The position numbers were made by a program, and so were the translations under genes. Under the pieces are notes generated by a model that searched no databases, was not told the DNA's origin, and saw only the letters and a list, made by a program, of their open reading frames with translations. Below, piece after piece: positions 51,378 through 59,160 of a DNA stretch of 64,000 nucleotides. Every line of letters starts with the position of its first letter. Positions within the stretch are counted from its first letter, which is position 1. This DNA comes from an uncultured Rhodospirillaceae bacterium (GTDB lineage Bacteria > Pseudomonadota > Alphaproteobacteria > Rhodospirillales > Magnetospirillaceae). The stretch spans positions 1-64,000 of the forward strand of contig CALABS010000074.1 in NCBI GenBank assembly GCA_937887565.1, in the 5' to 3' direction.

Positions 51378-51391
51378 CCCTGTGATGCGGC

Positions 51392-51736
51392 ATGCTACGC
51401 GCCGGCTGCCCCACGGCCCGCAAGGTCCTCAGCCTGCACCGGGACGATCTGATCGCCGTGGAACGCGCCGCGGAGGACCGGGAGCTGCTTCGTGTGGTGA
51501 AATTCTCGGAAAAGCAATTGGCCCTTGCCCCTCCGAACGAAAGCGGCGCGCTGAAGGCAAGAGCCGAGGATCCTACGGACCCGTTCCGCTATGTCTATCC
51601 GGCACCAAGCACCCTCAAGGCGTGGAGGGCCAGAAAGGTCCGTGTGGATGAGGTGGGGCGGGTTCAGGACCCAGGGTTTCCCAGCCGGAAGAAGTCCTCG
51701 GAAGTACGATCCACGCTCCTGGTACCGGTGAGGTAA
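51392..51736 (+). pseudogene. cas9: cas9 (type II-C), only the C-terminal end left
   Basis: About 114 residues. They match the extreme C-terminus of II-C Cas9, the PAM-interacting/RuvC-distal end: ARKVLSLHRDDLIAVER, LRVVKFSEKQLALAPPNESG, DPFRYVYPAPSTLKAWRARKVRVDEVGRVQDPGFP (in parts). The RuvC, HNH and REC lobes (some 900 residues or more) are missing. Upstream of 51392 lies the tracrRNA promoter. It ends 3 nt before cas1, the normal gene order. Assignment rests on my knowledge of Cas9 C-termini; no alignment was run. Confidence 0.8.
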
Positions 51737-51739
51737 GCC

Positions 51740-52663
51740 ATGGACCGCATCGTCGACATCGCCACGGACGGGCGGCATCTGTCGGCGTTGCGGGGCTTTC
51801 TTCTGGTTAGCGAGGGCCGGCAAGAGGTCGGGCGAATTCCCCTGGACGACGTCGCCGCGGTGATCATTCACGCCCACGGCGTCACCTGGACAACCAACCT
51901 CGTCGCCGCCCTGGCAGAACGCTGCGCGCCGATGGTGGTGTGCGGGCCCAACCATGCACCAGTGTCGGTTTGCCTGCCGTTGGACGGCCATCACGCCCAG
52001 AACGCCCGCATGCGTGCCCAGTGGGAGGCCGGGAAACCGCTGCACAAGCAGCTCTGGCGCCGCATCGTGGTGGCCAAGATCGGTTGGCAGGCGGCGGTCC
52101 TGGAAGCCCACGGGCAGTCGCCGTCCGCCTTCGACCTGCTGGCCCGCAAAGTGGGCTCGGGCGACCCTGAAAATGTCGAAGCCCAAGCTGCCCGCCGGTA
52201 TTGGCCACTGTTGATGGGCGAGGACTTCCGCCGTGACCGCGATGCGCCGGGAGAAAACGCCATGCTCAATTACGGCTATACGATCCTGCGGTCCTTATGC
52301 GCGCGGGCGGTCGTCGCTGCGGGCCTCCACCCCAGCATCGGCATTCACCACGCCAACCGTGGAAATGCCTTTGCGCTCGCCGACGATTTGATCGAGCCTT
52401 ACCGCCCCCTGGTGGATGCCCTTGTCGTCCGCCTGCGCTCGGTGGGAAAGGAGGCCATGGACTCCGAGGTCAAGCGCGCCATGGCCAGCCTGATCGCCAT
52501 CGATCTTCCCGGCGAGGGAGGAACCACCACGGTGGCCGGCTCCGCGCTGCGCGCCGCCCAGACGCTGGCCGACAGCTTCCTCAGTGGCCGCGTAGCCGAC
52601 CTCGTACTGCCCCGCCCACCCTCGCCGCTGGAAATCGCCGGCTTGGACAAGCTGGTGACGTGA
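51740..52663 (+). CDS. cas1: CRISPR integrase Cas1, type II-C
   Basis: 307 residues, typical for type II Cas1. It starts MDRIVDIATDGRHLSALRGFLLV, and the metal-site residues are visible as Glu in NVEAQAARRYWPLL, His in SIGIHHANRGNAFA and Asp in ALADDLIEPYRPLVD. With Cas2 it inserts new spacers. The gene is intact and starts 3 nt after the cas9 remnant. In native type II-C systems Cas9 also takes part in choosing PAM-adjacent spacers, so adaptation here may be altered. Confidence 0.95.
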   Translation: MDRIVDIATDGRHLSALRGFLLVSEGRQEVGRIPLDDVAAVIIHAHGVTWTTNLVAALAERCAPMVVCGPNHAPVSVCLPLDGHHAQNARMRAQWEAGKPLHKQLWRRIVVAKIGWQAAVLEAHGQSPSAFDLLARKVGSGDPENVEAQAARRYWPLLMGEDFRRDRDAPGENAMLNYGYTILRSLCARAVVAAGLHPSIGIHHANRGNAFALADDLIEPYRPLVDALVVRLRSVGKEAMDSEVKRAMASLIAIDLPGEGGTTTVAGSALRAAQTLADSFLSGRVADLVLPRPPSPLEIAGLDKLVT

Positions 52664-52998
52664 TGGCGACCCAACTCAGCGGATATCGTCTGATGTGGAT
52701 CTTCGTGATGTTCGACCTTCCCGTCACCTCGCGCGCCGAATCACGGGCAGCAACGAAATTTCGGGAGTTTCTGCTGGACGAGGGATTCGAAAAAAGCCAA
52801 TTCTCGGTTTACGCCCGTTTCGTCAACGGCAAGGAACAGGTCGAGGCTTACCTGCGTAGAATCGAGGCCAATATGCCCGCACACGGCGAGGTGCATGTGC
52901 TGACCTTCACCGACCGGCAGTACGAAAACATCGTCCGCTTCTCTGGCCGCCGCAAACGCGCGCCACGAAAAAACCCCGACCAGTTGGCACTTTTCTAG
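52663..52998 (+). CDS. cas2: CRISPR-associated Cas2, type II-C
   Basis: 111 residues. The ferredoxin-like fold has the conserved Asp in MWIFVMFDLPVTSRAES, then REFLLDEGFEKSQFSVYARFV and AHGEVHVLTFTDRQYENIV. It ends RKNPDQLALF, a tail seen in II-C Cas2. It is the structural partner of Cas1 in the integration complex. ATG overlaps the cas1 stop (TGATG). The array begins 74 bp downstream. Confidence 0.95.
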   Translation: MATQLSGYRLMWIFVMFDLPVTSRAESRAATKFREFLLDEGFEKSQFSVYARFVNGKEQVEAYLRRIEANMPAHGEVHVLTFTDRQYENIVRFSGRRKRAPRKNPDQLALF

Positions 52999-53071
52999 GA
53001 AAACGCCCGATGTTTTTGCCGGTGGAAAGGACGGATAACCACTGTTTGATCAAATGGTTATCCGTCCATCC

Positions 53072-53504
53072 ATGATAGCCGCTCAGAGATCGCGGTCCAG
53101 CGGCAACATGATCATCCTGGGGGACGTCGTTGTCAGCATGATAGCCGCTCAGAGATCGCGGTCCAGCGGCAACCCATCACCTGCGTGGCCCAGGGCGAGG
53201 CCTATGATAGCCGCTCAGAGATCGCGGTCCAGCGGCAACATGAGGGCGCCATGGCCAGCCGGCGCCTGAATGATAGCCGCTCAGAGATCGCGGTCCAGCG
53301 GCAACTGTGGGGGGTGCTCGCATGATACCAGCCATTATGATAGCCGCTCAGAGATCGCGGTCCAGCGGCAACCTGGCGCCAGTCCACGACGCGACCGTGC
53401 AGATGATAGCCGCTCAGAGATCGCGGTCCAGCGGCAACATACCGGTCTGCCAGGCGTTGATGAAGGAAATGATAGCCGCTCAGAGATCGCGGTCCAGCGG
53501 CAAC
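53072..53504 (-). CRISPR. type II-C CRISPR array, 7 repeats and 6 spacers
   Basis: Seven identical 36-bp repeats start at 53072, 53138, 53204, 53270, 53337, 53403 and 53469. Spacers are 30 bp except the fourth, which is 31. On the plus strand each begins ATGATAGCCGCTCAGAG and ends GTCCAGCGGCAAC. Read on the minus strand they begin GTTGCCGCTGGACC and end GGCTATCAT, the usual crRNA orientation for II-C, so transcription should run toward cas2. TATCAT at the repeat end could be a -10 inside each repeat, as in Neisseria. The anti-repeat match to the tracrRNA supports this direction. Confidence 0.95.
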
Positions 53505-53620
53505 CGGATGGGGGTGGCCTCCCTCACCAGCCCTCGTCTTGAATCAGATTTCCGCCAGCTTGGGAATCCCCTGCGATTCCGTTAGAGCGGTGAATGCTCT
53601 ATGTGGTATCTGGAATCGAA

Positions 53621-53651
53621 AAGGCCTTAGCCGGGATACGGCTAAGGCCTT
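53621..53651 (-). terminator. terminator after the tRNA fragment
   Basis: AAGGCCTTAGCC (53621-53632) and GGCTAAGGCCTT (53640-53651) pair perfectly over 12 bp around a 7-base loop. On the minus strand the stem ends in a short T-run and lies 8 nt after the tRNA 3' end. It marks the chromosomal side of the attachment site. Confidence 0.8.
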
Positions 53652-53658
53652 GGAATGC

Positions 53659-53704
<46 letters not shown>

Positions 53705-53903
53705 ATACAATAATCGTCGCCGAACCACATGACACCAACCACGCCAATACACACTAATGCATTGAAATACGGCGATTTTACGGTCGATCTTTCTACGCCT
53801 TAATTGCCCCTATCCGCCATTGTTCGGAATTCTACTGGTACCTATATGGTACCTGTGCCGGCCATCAGGTACCGGCGGGAAACGAGCATTGCGGAGCGTT
53901 CCC

Positions 53904-55127
53904 ATGGCGAAGCTCACCAAGCGGTCGGTTGACCAGATCGTCCCCGGAAAGGTGGAAACCGTCTGCTGGGATGATGAGCTCAAGGGCTTCGGTCTGCGGG
54001 TGTGGCCGAGCGGGCGGAAGATCTACATCGTCAAATGCCGCATTAAGGGCCGCCAGCGGCGCATCACCATCGGCCCGCACGGGCCGGTCACCCCGGAGCA
54101 GGCGCGGATCCGGGCCTATGAAATCCTGTCCGAGGCCAAGGCCGGCCGCGACCCGGCCAGCGAGGCCGACCGCGAGCGCAAGGCGCCGACCATGAAGGCG
54201 CTGGGCGAGCGCTTCCTCAAGGAGCATGTCGCGGTGCGCTGCAAGCCGACGACCCAGGCCGAATACAAGCGCTCGGTCGAGCTATTCATCAACCCGCGCA
54301 TCGGCACCCGCAAGGCCACCGACATCGAGCGCCGCGACATTGCCGAGCTCCACCACGAGCTGCGGCACATCCCCTATCAGGCCAACCGCACCCTCGGCGT
54401 GCTGTCCAAGATGTTCAATCTGGCCGAGGTGTGGGGCATCCGCCCCGACGGCAGCAATCCCTGTCGCCATGTCAAGAAGTATCCAGAGCAGAAGCGCGAG
54501 CGATTCCTGGACCGGGACGAACTCGCCGAGCTTGGCGAGGTGCTGCGCGAGGTCGAGCAGAGCGGGGCGGAACTCCCCTCCCCCGTCAACGCCATCCGTC
54601 TGCTGATGCTGACCGGCTGCCGGCTGGGCGAGATCCTCACCCTGAAATGGGAGTACGTCGACCTCACGGCCCGCGAGTTCCGGCTGCCGGACTCCAAGAC
54701 CGGGGCGAAGATCGTCCATTTCGGCAAAACGGCGGCGAAGGTGCTGAAGGGCATCCCCAAAGTACCTGGCAATCCCTACGTTATCGCTGGCCGGAAGGAG
54801 GGCGAAGGGCTCAAGGAACTGCAGCACGCCTGGCGCCGCATCCGTGCCAAGGCCGGCCTGTCCGACGTCCGCATCCACGATCTGCGCCACTCCTATGCCA
54901 GCGGCGCGCTGGCCCTGGGCGAGGGCCTGCCCATGATCGGCAAGCTGCTCGGGCACACCCAGGTGCAGACCACCGCCCGCTACGCCCATCTCGCCAACGA
55001 TCCGGTGAAGGCGGCGGCCACCCGTGTTTCCGACACCATCGGCGCGGCGGTCATCGGACACGGGAAGAAGCGGCTGACCGGGAAGGCCGGCGGAACCGCC
55101 ACTATGCAGCGGCGCAACGCCGACTAA
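53904..55127 (+). CDS. int: tyrosine-type site-specific integrase
   Basis: About 407 residues. The N-terminal arm-binding region reads MAKLTKRSVDQIVPGKVETVCWDDELKGFGLRVW (in parts), the DUF4102-like start. The core-binding domain is at ~100-190. The catalytic domain has Arg in LMLTGCRLGEILTLKW, HxxR in RIHDLRHSYASGALALG, and H...Y in LLGHTQVQTTARYAHL. ATG 53904 begins the family N-terminus; the upstream extension is ignored. It inserts and excises the conjugative element at the tRNA site beside it. No excisionase is seen nearby. Confidence 0.93.
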   Translation: MAKLTKRSVDQIVPGKVETVCWDDELKGFGLRVWPSGRKIYIVKCRIKGRQRRITIGPHGPVTPEQARIRAYEILSEAKAGRDPASEADRERKAPTMKALGERFLKEHVAVRCKPTTQAEYKRSVELFINPRIGTRKATDIERRDIAELHHELRHIPYQANRTLGVLSKMFNLAEVWGIRPDGSNPCRHVKKYPEQKRERFLDRDELAELGEVLREVEQSGAELPSPVNAIRLLMLTGCRLGEILTLKWEYVDLTAREFRLPDSKTGAKIVHFGKTAAKVLKGIPKVPGNPYVIAGRKEGEGLKELQHAWRRIRAKAGLSDVRIHDLRHSYASGALALGEGLPMIGKLLGHTQVQTTARYAHLANDPVKAAATRVSDTIGAAVIGHGKKRLTGKAGGTATMQRRNAD

Positions 55128-55133
55128 GCTGTA

Positions 55134-55161
55134 TTGACAATGTAATTACATTCTCTGTAGG
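55134..55161 (+). promoter_or_regulatory. promoter and operator of the toxin-antitoxin pair
   Basis: A consensus -35 TTGACA (55134-55139) is followed by the perfect 14-bp palindrome AATGTAATTACATT (55139-55152) and a weak -10 (TGTAGG, 55156-55161). The palindrome in the spacer is the expected site for autorepression by the antitoxin. GGGAG at 55173-55177 precedes ATG 55186. Confidence 0.65.
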
Positions 55162-55185
55162 CTTGCCGGTGAAGGGAGAATGATC

Positions 55186-55488
55186 ATGAGACACGCCGGC
55201 CCTGCGGGGCACCGCACACGTCCTCCGAAGAATGACGTGATCCAGATCCGGGCATCGGCCGAGACCAAGGCGATCCTGAACCGCGCCGCCAGCCTGCGCG
55301 GCCAGAAGCTGTCGGAGTTCATGCTGGACAGCGCGCGGCGCCAGGCGGAGGAGACCCTGCTCGACCAGCGCGTGTTCTTTCTCGATCCCGAAGCGCACGA
55401 GCAGTTCCTCGCTCTGCTCGACGCACCGGCCGAGCCCAGCGAGGAGTTGCGCCAGCGCATGAGGCGGCGCCCGTCCTGGGAGCGGTGA
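55186..55488 (+). CDS. DUF1778 (TacA-like) antitoxin
   Basis: About 100 residues. A ribbon-helix-helix region (DVIQIRASAETKAILNRAASLRGQKLSEFMLDSARRQAEETL in parts) is followed by FFLDPEAHEQFLALLDAP, the DUF1778 hallmark for toxin neutralisation. Such proteins bind the GNAT toxin and repress their own promoter; a perfect palindrome lies at -35. ATG 55186 has GGGAG 8 nt upstream. The stop overlaps the toxin start (TGATG), which couples translation. Confidence 0.9.
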   Translation: MRHAGPAGHRTRPPKNDVIQIRASAETKAILNRAASLRGQKLSEFMLDSARRQAEETLLDQRVFFLDPEAHEQFLALLDAPAEPSEELRQRMRRRPSWER

Positions 55489-56069
55489 TGTCCGGCGACG
55501 ACACCGGTGAGCAGCAGGCTCCGGCACAGGTTAAGCGCGTCCTGCCGCCGGAACGCCTCGGCCCGCATCACGACCTCACCTCGTTTGAGAACGGCAGGCA
55601 TCCCTCCCTGGACGACTGGCTGAAGCGGCGCGCGCTGGCCAGCGAAGGGCTGTCCGCCCGGACCTATGTCATCTGCGATTCCGACAACCCCGCCCGCGTG
55701 ATGGGCTATTACGCCATCGCCACCGCCATGGAACGGCGGACGGCGCTGCCCAGTGCCCGATTGCGGCACGGAATGCCCGAGGAGATCCCCCTGCTGCTGA
55801 TCGGCCGCCTCGCCCTCGACCATGCCTGGCAGGGGCTTGGCCTGGGAACGGACCTGCTGGCGGACGCGCTGCGGCGCTGTCTCGCCGCCTCGGACATCGC
55901 CGGCGCCCGTGGCATCATCGTCCACGCCATCGACGACGAGGCTGCCCGCTTTTATCAACGGCACGGATTTCTGCCCTCGCCGCTCGGCCAAGGGATCATG
56001 CTCATGCCGGTCGAGACGGTGCGGGCGCTGTTCGCCACTCCTTCCGGTCGCCCGTCATCGCACCCATAG
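55488..56069 (+). CDS. GNAT-family toxin (TacT-like)
   Basis: About 193 residues. Key segments are SFENGRHPSLDDWLKRRAL near the start, RTYVICDSDNPARVMGYYAIATA, LLLIGRLALDHAWQGLGLGTDLLADALRR (in parts; the acetyl-CoA loop Q/R-x-x-G-x-G/A is QGLGLG) and DEAARFYQRHGF with the Tyr. TacT toxins acetylate the amino acid of charged tRNAs and stop translation. Paired with the DUF1778 gene it forms a stability module for the integrative element. Confidence 0.88.
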   Translation: MSGDDTGEQQAPAQVKRVLPPERLGPHHDLTSFENGRHPSLDDWLKRRALASEGLSARTYVICDSDNPARVMGYYAIATAMERRTALPSARLRHGMPEEIPLLLIGRLALDHAWQGLGLGTDLLADALRRCLAASDIAGARGIIVHAIDDEAARFYQRHGFLPSPLGQGIMLMPVETVRALFATPSGRPSSHP

Positions 56070-56243
56070 CCGACTGACCAGTTCGTAGGCATCGGAAATG
56101 CCGAGTTCCGGCTGATGCTCCAGCACGGCGCGAACCGCGGCAGCGAGGGCCAGAGCGTCATCCTTGCCTCTGGCCTTTGTCTTCCTCACCGCTTCCGCGA
56201 TCACCCCCTGGAGGGGGTGCGGCATCACAACCGGCTCTTGCAT
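56055..56243 (-). CDS. small protein of unknown function
   Basis: About 62 residues: MPHPLQGVIAEAVRKTKARGKDDALALAAAVRAVLEHQPELG (in parts), then ISDAYELVSRLWVR. It is helical and cytoplasmic. ATG 56243 is chosen because GAGGACG lies about 6 nt upstream. It converges on and slightly overlaps the toxin gene. I do not recognise it. Confidence 0.45.
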   Translation of the reverse strand: MQEPVVMPHPLQGVIAEAVRKTKARGKDDALALAAAVRAVLEHQPELGISDAYELVSRLWVR

Positions 56244-56346
56244 GACCGTCCTCGAAATCCGCATCGTATCGGCGGAACAGGCAAGGCAGACGCATAATTC
56301 CGTGAGTCGGTACGCTGCCCCATCCACCTTCCCTTGTTAAACCATC

Positions 56347-56787
56347 TCACCCGTCCGTCGCGCGCGCCATCGCCTTGATCAGGTCATAGACCCGCTTCCG
56401 CTCGCTATCGGGAATACGGTGATAGTGCCGCAGGAGTTCCAGGCTCTCCCGTCGCGCCAGAGCATCGTCAGGTGTGGCCGGTGGCTGCCCGTCTGGCATA
56501 TCGTCGAAGAAGAATGATACCGGCACGTCGAGGGCCTGGGCGATCCGGTACAGCATCGACGCCGACACCCGGTTCGTGCCCCGCTCGTATTTCTGCACCT
56601 GCTGGAAGGTCAGGCCGATGGCCTCGGCGAGCCCGCCCTGGCTGAGGCCCATGAGGGTACGCCGCAACCTTATCCGGCCCCCGACATGGACGTCGACCCG
56701 GTCCGGCCCCTCGACGCTGGCGGTGCGGCGCCGACGGCGGCGAACCGTCTTGGTCCTCTGGGCTACAACGGACTTTGGCTGGACCAT
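56347..56787 (-). CDS. XRE-family transcriptional regulator
   Basis: About 146 residues. A basic N-terminal arm (RTKTVRRRRRRTASVEG) precedes an XRE HTH: GGRIRLRRTLMGLSQGGLAEAIGLTFQQVQKYERGTNRVSASMLYRIAQALDVPVSFFFDDM (in parts), then a helical tail RRESLELLRHYHRIPDSERKRVYDLIKAMA. This architecture is common in alphaproteobacterial integrative elements. ATG 56787 begins just before the basic arm. It is divergent from another HTH gene at 56928; the 140-bp gap must hold both promoters. Confidence 0.85.
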   Translation of the reverse strand: MVQPKSVVAQRTKTVRRRRRRTASVEGPDRVDVHVGGRIRLRRTLMGLSQGGLAEAIGLTFQQVQKYERGTNRVSASMLYRIAQALDVPVSFFFDDMPDGQPPATPDDALARRESLELLRHYHRIPDSERKRVYDLIKAMARATDG

Positions 56788-56927
56788 GGCATGTCGTTTC
56801 CGGCTTGACGAAGCGCTAGGCTCGGTCGTCCAAGCCGGCGCAGGGCGCAACGATAGGTCGCACAGGCAGGAGCGGTCAATAGGGAGTTTTGCACTATGGT
56901 AAAGCTCCCTGCGATGGTTTCGTGGCC

Positions 56928-57197
56928 ATGCCGAAGCCACGCAAGTCCCTGTTCACCGAGCCGTACTGCCAGATCATCCGCCGCCTCATCGCGCGGCGGA
57001 AGGAACTCGGCATGACGCAATGGGACATGGCGAAAGCGTATGGCGAGGATCAGTCGTTCGTCAGCCGCATCGAGCGGCTCCAGCGGCGCCTCGACGTCTA
57101 CGAATACACAGTCTTCTGTCGGATATTGCGGATCGACCCGGGTGAGTACCTGCGCCCGATCTGGGAGCAGTTGCCGGAACCCGACAGTTCCGCGTGA
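56928..57197 (+). CDS. small XRE-family regulator
   Basis: About 89 residues consisting of little more than an HTH: YCQIIRRLIARRKELGMTQWDMAKAYGEDQSFVSRIERLQRRLDVYEYTVFCRILRID (in parts). Together with the divergent XRE gene it looks like a bistable switch controlling transfer genes, which is an inference from layout. ATG 56928 starts MPKPRKSLFTEPYC; earlier in-frame codons lie in the promoter region. Confidence 0.8.
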   Translation: MPKPRKSLFTEPYCQIIRRLIARRKELGMTQWDMAKAYGEDQSFVSRIERLQRRLDVYEYTVFCRILRIDPGEYLRPIWEQLPEPDSSA

Positions 57198-57273
57198 CCG
57201 CCCACCACTGCTCAGACAATTCAAGCGGTACAGAGATGAGGCGGCCGGTTGGGCCGCCTCACTCCATGCCCCC

Positions 57274-57582
57274 TCACCTTCTGCTCCACACCAGCTGCGC
57301 CTCCTGGCCGTCAGCCGCGGCAAACAGCGCCGCGGTGACCGGCTGCGGCAGCGCCGGATCGTCGAGACGGACGCTAAGGTAGTCGCGGGGCGCGTCGCCG
57401 CCCGAGCGTTCGGCCCAGGCGGCGCCGATCTCGGAGCGGCCGACGAAGATGCGGAAGGCCGGGGCGCGGTCGCTGTCCTTGTTGTCGTTGGGGACGAAGC
57501 GGGCCTTGAGGTCGAGAGTCAGGGTGCGGATGGAACCGGTCCAGCCGCCGTCCTTGGTGGGGGTGAAGATGCCGATGATCAT
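57274..57582 (-). CDS. DUF736 family protein
   Basis: 102 residues: MIIGIFTPTKDGGWTGSIRTLTLDLKARFVPNDN (in parts), FRIFVGRSEIGAAWAERS and DYLSVRLDDPALPQPVTAALF. It is a small beta-rich protein very common in proteobacterial conjugative elements next to replication or trb genes. The function is unknown. It lies 16 nt from the DUF2274 gene and may share its transcript. Confidence 0.9.
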   Translation of the reverse strand: MIIGIFTPTKDGGWTGSIRTLTLDLKARFVPNDNKDSDRAPAFRIFVGRSEIGAAWAERSGGDAPRDYLSVRLDDPALPQPVTAALFAAADGQEAQLVWSRR

Positions 57583-57597
57583 GGCGAAATCCTCCGA

Positions 57598-57930
57598 TCA
57601 GGTGGTGGGAAGCACGGGATCGCCGCCTGACGCGGGCTCCGGTACCGCCGGCTGCGGTGCCGACGGTCCGCGCGGCGGGCGGCCGGGTCGCTTGGGCGGT
57701 GGAACTGCAGGGGTCTCGCCGACATCCTTCCGTGCCTTGGCGAAGCCCTTATCGGCGGCGAGGAAGCCTTCGAGCATGTAGGGGATGAGCTCGGCCACCG
57801 GTTCCGTGGCAGCGTAGGCGGCGCGGTAGAGCTCCGCATAAGCGAGCAGGTCGCGGTTGAGCTCGGGACTGACGGCAATGGTGATCTTGACCGGCGTGCG
57901 GTCGGGCAGCTTGGCGAGCTTGAGCATCAT
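57598..57930 (-). CDS. DUF2274 family protein
   Basis: 110 residues: LKLAKLPDRTPVKITIAVSPELNRDLLAYAELYRAAYAATEPVAELIPYMLEGFLAADKGF (in parts), then a proline-rich basic tail. The first part looks like a ribbon-helix-helix DNA binder. The gene normally follows trbI in such elements, as it does here with a 9-nt gap. A regulatory role is plausible but not shown. Confidence 0.88.
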   Translation of the reverse strand: MMLKLAKLPDRTPVKITIAVSPELNRDLLAYAELYRAAYAATEPVAELIPYMLEGFLAADKGFAKARKDVGETPAVPPPKRPGRPPRGPSAPQPAVPEPASGGDPVLPTT

Positions 57931-57939
57931 TTTCCTCTT

Positions 57940-59160
57940 TCAGCCGCGGTAGGGGCGCAGCACCAGGTCCTTGTGGACGATGACGCGGAGCGGCCAGCCG
58001 GGGCGCACGGTGAGGCTGGGCTGGATGTTGAGGTTCTTCTCGGTGATGCGCTGGCCGGCCTGGTTGGCGCTGTTCTGGGTCGACTGGCGGATGGCGCGGG
58101 CGAGGTCGCTCTCCTGGCTGCCGAAGCTGATTTCGGTGCCGACGCCCAGCAGCGTCGACATGGCGATGCCGGCGAGCAGCCGTCCGGTGTGGTAGTCGAC
58201 GCCGTCCTCCAGCCCGGCATAGCCGGCGGCATCGGTAGCGGGCAGGTTGTCGATCAGTACCGACGAGCCGTCGGGCATGATGATGCGCTGCCACGCCACC
58301 AGAGCGCGGCGCTGGCCGTAGGCGACGACGCTGTCATAGCTGCCGATCAGCCGCGCCCCCTGCGGGATCAGCAGCACCCGCCCGGTGACGGTGTCGTAGA
58401 CGTTCTCGGTGACCTGGGCGGTGACCAGGCCGGGCAGGTCGGAATTGAGGCCAGTGATCAGGCTGGCGGCGATGATGGTGCCGGCCAGCACCTGATAGGG
58501 CGACAGCGGATCCTGCAGGGCATGGGGGTTGTAAATACCCTGGTCGCCCTTCCGCTCCAGGAAGTCCAGTTTCCGCTGCTGGCCGTTCGGGTCACGCTCG
58601 GGATCAAGCAACGGACGATCAGCCGCGGGCATGGCCGCCACTGGCTGCCCGGCCGGGGTGGCTGCAGCCTTCGGCGTTTCCGCCCGGTGTGCGGTCTGGA
58701 CCATCACCCCCGCCTCCCGCGCCTGGCGGGCCTGCTGGGCGAGACGCAACGCTTCGGCTCGGGCGGCGTCATCGACCGGGTTCGGGCGGAAGCCGGTGCC
58801 CGGGGTAACCGGCGGCGCCAGCCCGAGGCTGCGCTCCTGGCCGACGACGGCGGGGCCGAGGTCCCCGGGCAGCGGCGCGCCCAGGCGCGGCGGCGGCAGG
58901 TCGCCATAGGTGCGGGGCAGGCCGGCCAGCCCGTCGGGGGTCAGCTTGCGGTCGGTGTTGATCAGCTCCTGGCCGGGCTGGTCCTTGCCGAGATGGGGCG
59001 GTTGCAACGCGAACCAGGTGGCGCCCACGATCACCAGGCAGGCCAGGGCGGCGAGGATCACCACCACGCGGCGGCTGATGCGGGTGACGGCCGGCGGCGG
59101 AGCGCGCAGCACCAGGGCTTCGGGATCCGCCTTGGGCGGATCGGCGTGGAGGTCGGTCAT
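57940..59160 (-). CDS. trbI: conjugal transfer protein TrbI (VirB10-like)
   Basis: 406 residues. One TM segment (RRVVVILAALACLVIVGATWF) and a long Pro/Ala-rich periplasmic linker precede the VirB10 C-terminal domain: LAGTIIAASLITGLNSDLPG, VTENVYDTVTGRVLLIPQGARLIGSYDSVVAYGQRRALV (in parts), PATDAAGYAGLEDGVDYHTGRLL. It spans from the inner membrane to the outer-membrane core of the type IV secretion channel. It overlaps trbG by 4 nt. Confidence 0.94.
   Translation of the reverse strand: MTDLHADPPKADPEALVLRAPPPAVTRISRRVVVILAALACLVIVGATWFALQPPHLGKDQPGQELINTDRKLTPDGLAGLPRTYGDLPPPRLGAPLPGDLGPAVVGQERSLGLAPPVTPGTGFRPNPVDDAARAEALRLAQQARQAREAGVMVQTAHRAETPKAAATPAGQPVAAMPAADRPLLDPERDPNGQQRKLDFLERKGDQGIYNPHALQDPLSPYQVLAGTIIAASLITGLNSDLPGLVTAQVTENVYDTVTGRVLLIPQGARLIGSYDSVVAYGQRRALVAWQRIIMPDGSSVLIDNLPATDAAGYAGLEDGVDYHTGRLLAGIAMSTLLGVGTEISFGSQESDLARAIRQSTQNSANQAGQRITEKNLNIQPSLTVRPGWPLRVIVHKDLVLRPYRG

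Noticed and set aside
53054..53585. Open frames over the CRISPR array
   Set aside because: They repeat the peptide MIAAQRSRSSGN or its other-frame equivalents, which is the translated CRISPR repeat, not a protein.
53505..53620. Search for an eighth, degenerate CRISPR repeat
   Set aside because: After 53504 no stretch resembles the repeat; the sequence goes into the region of the tRNA terminator.
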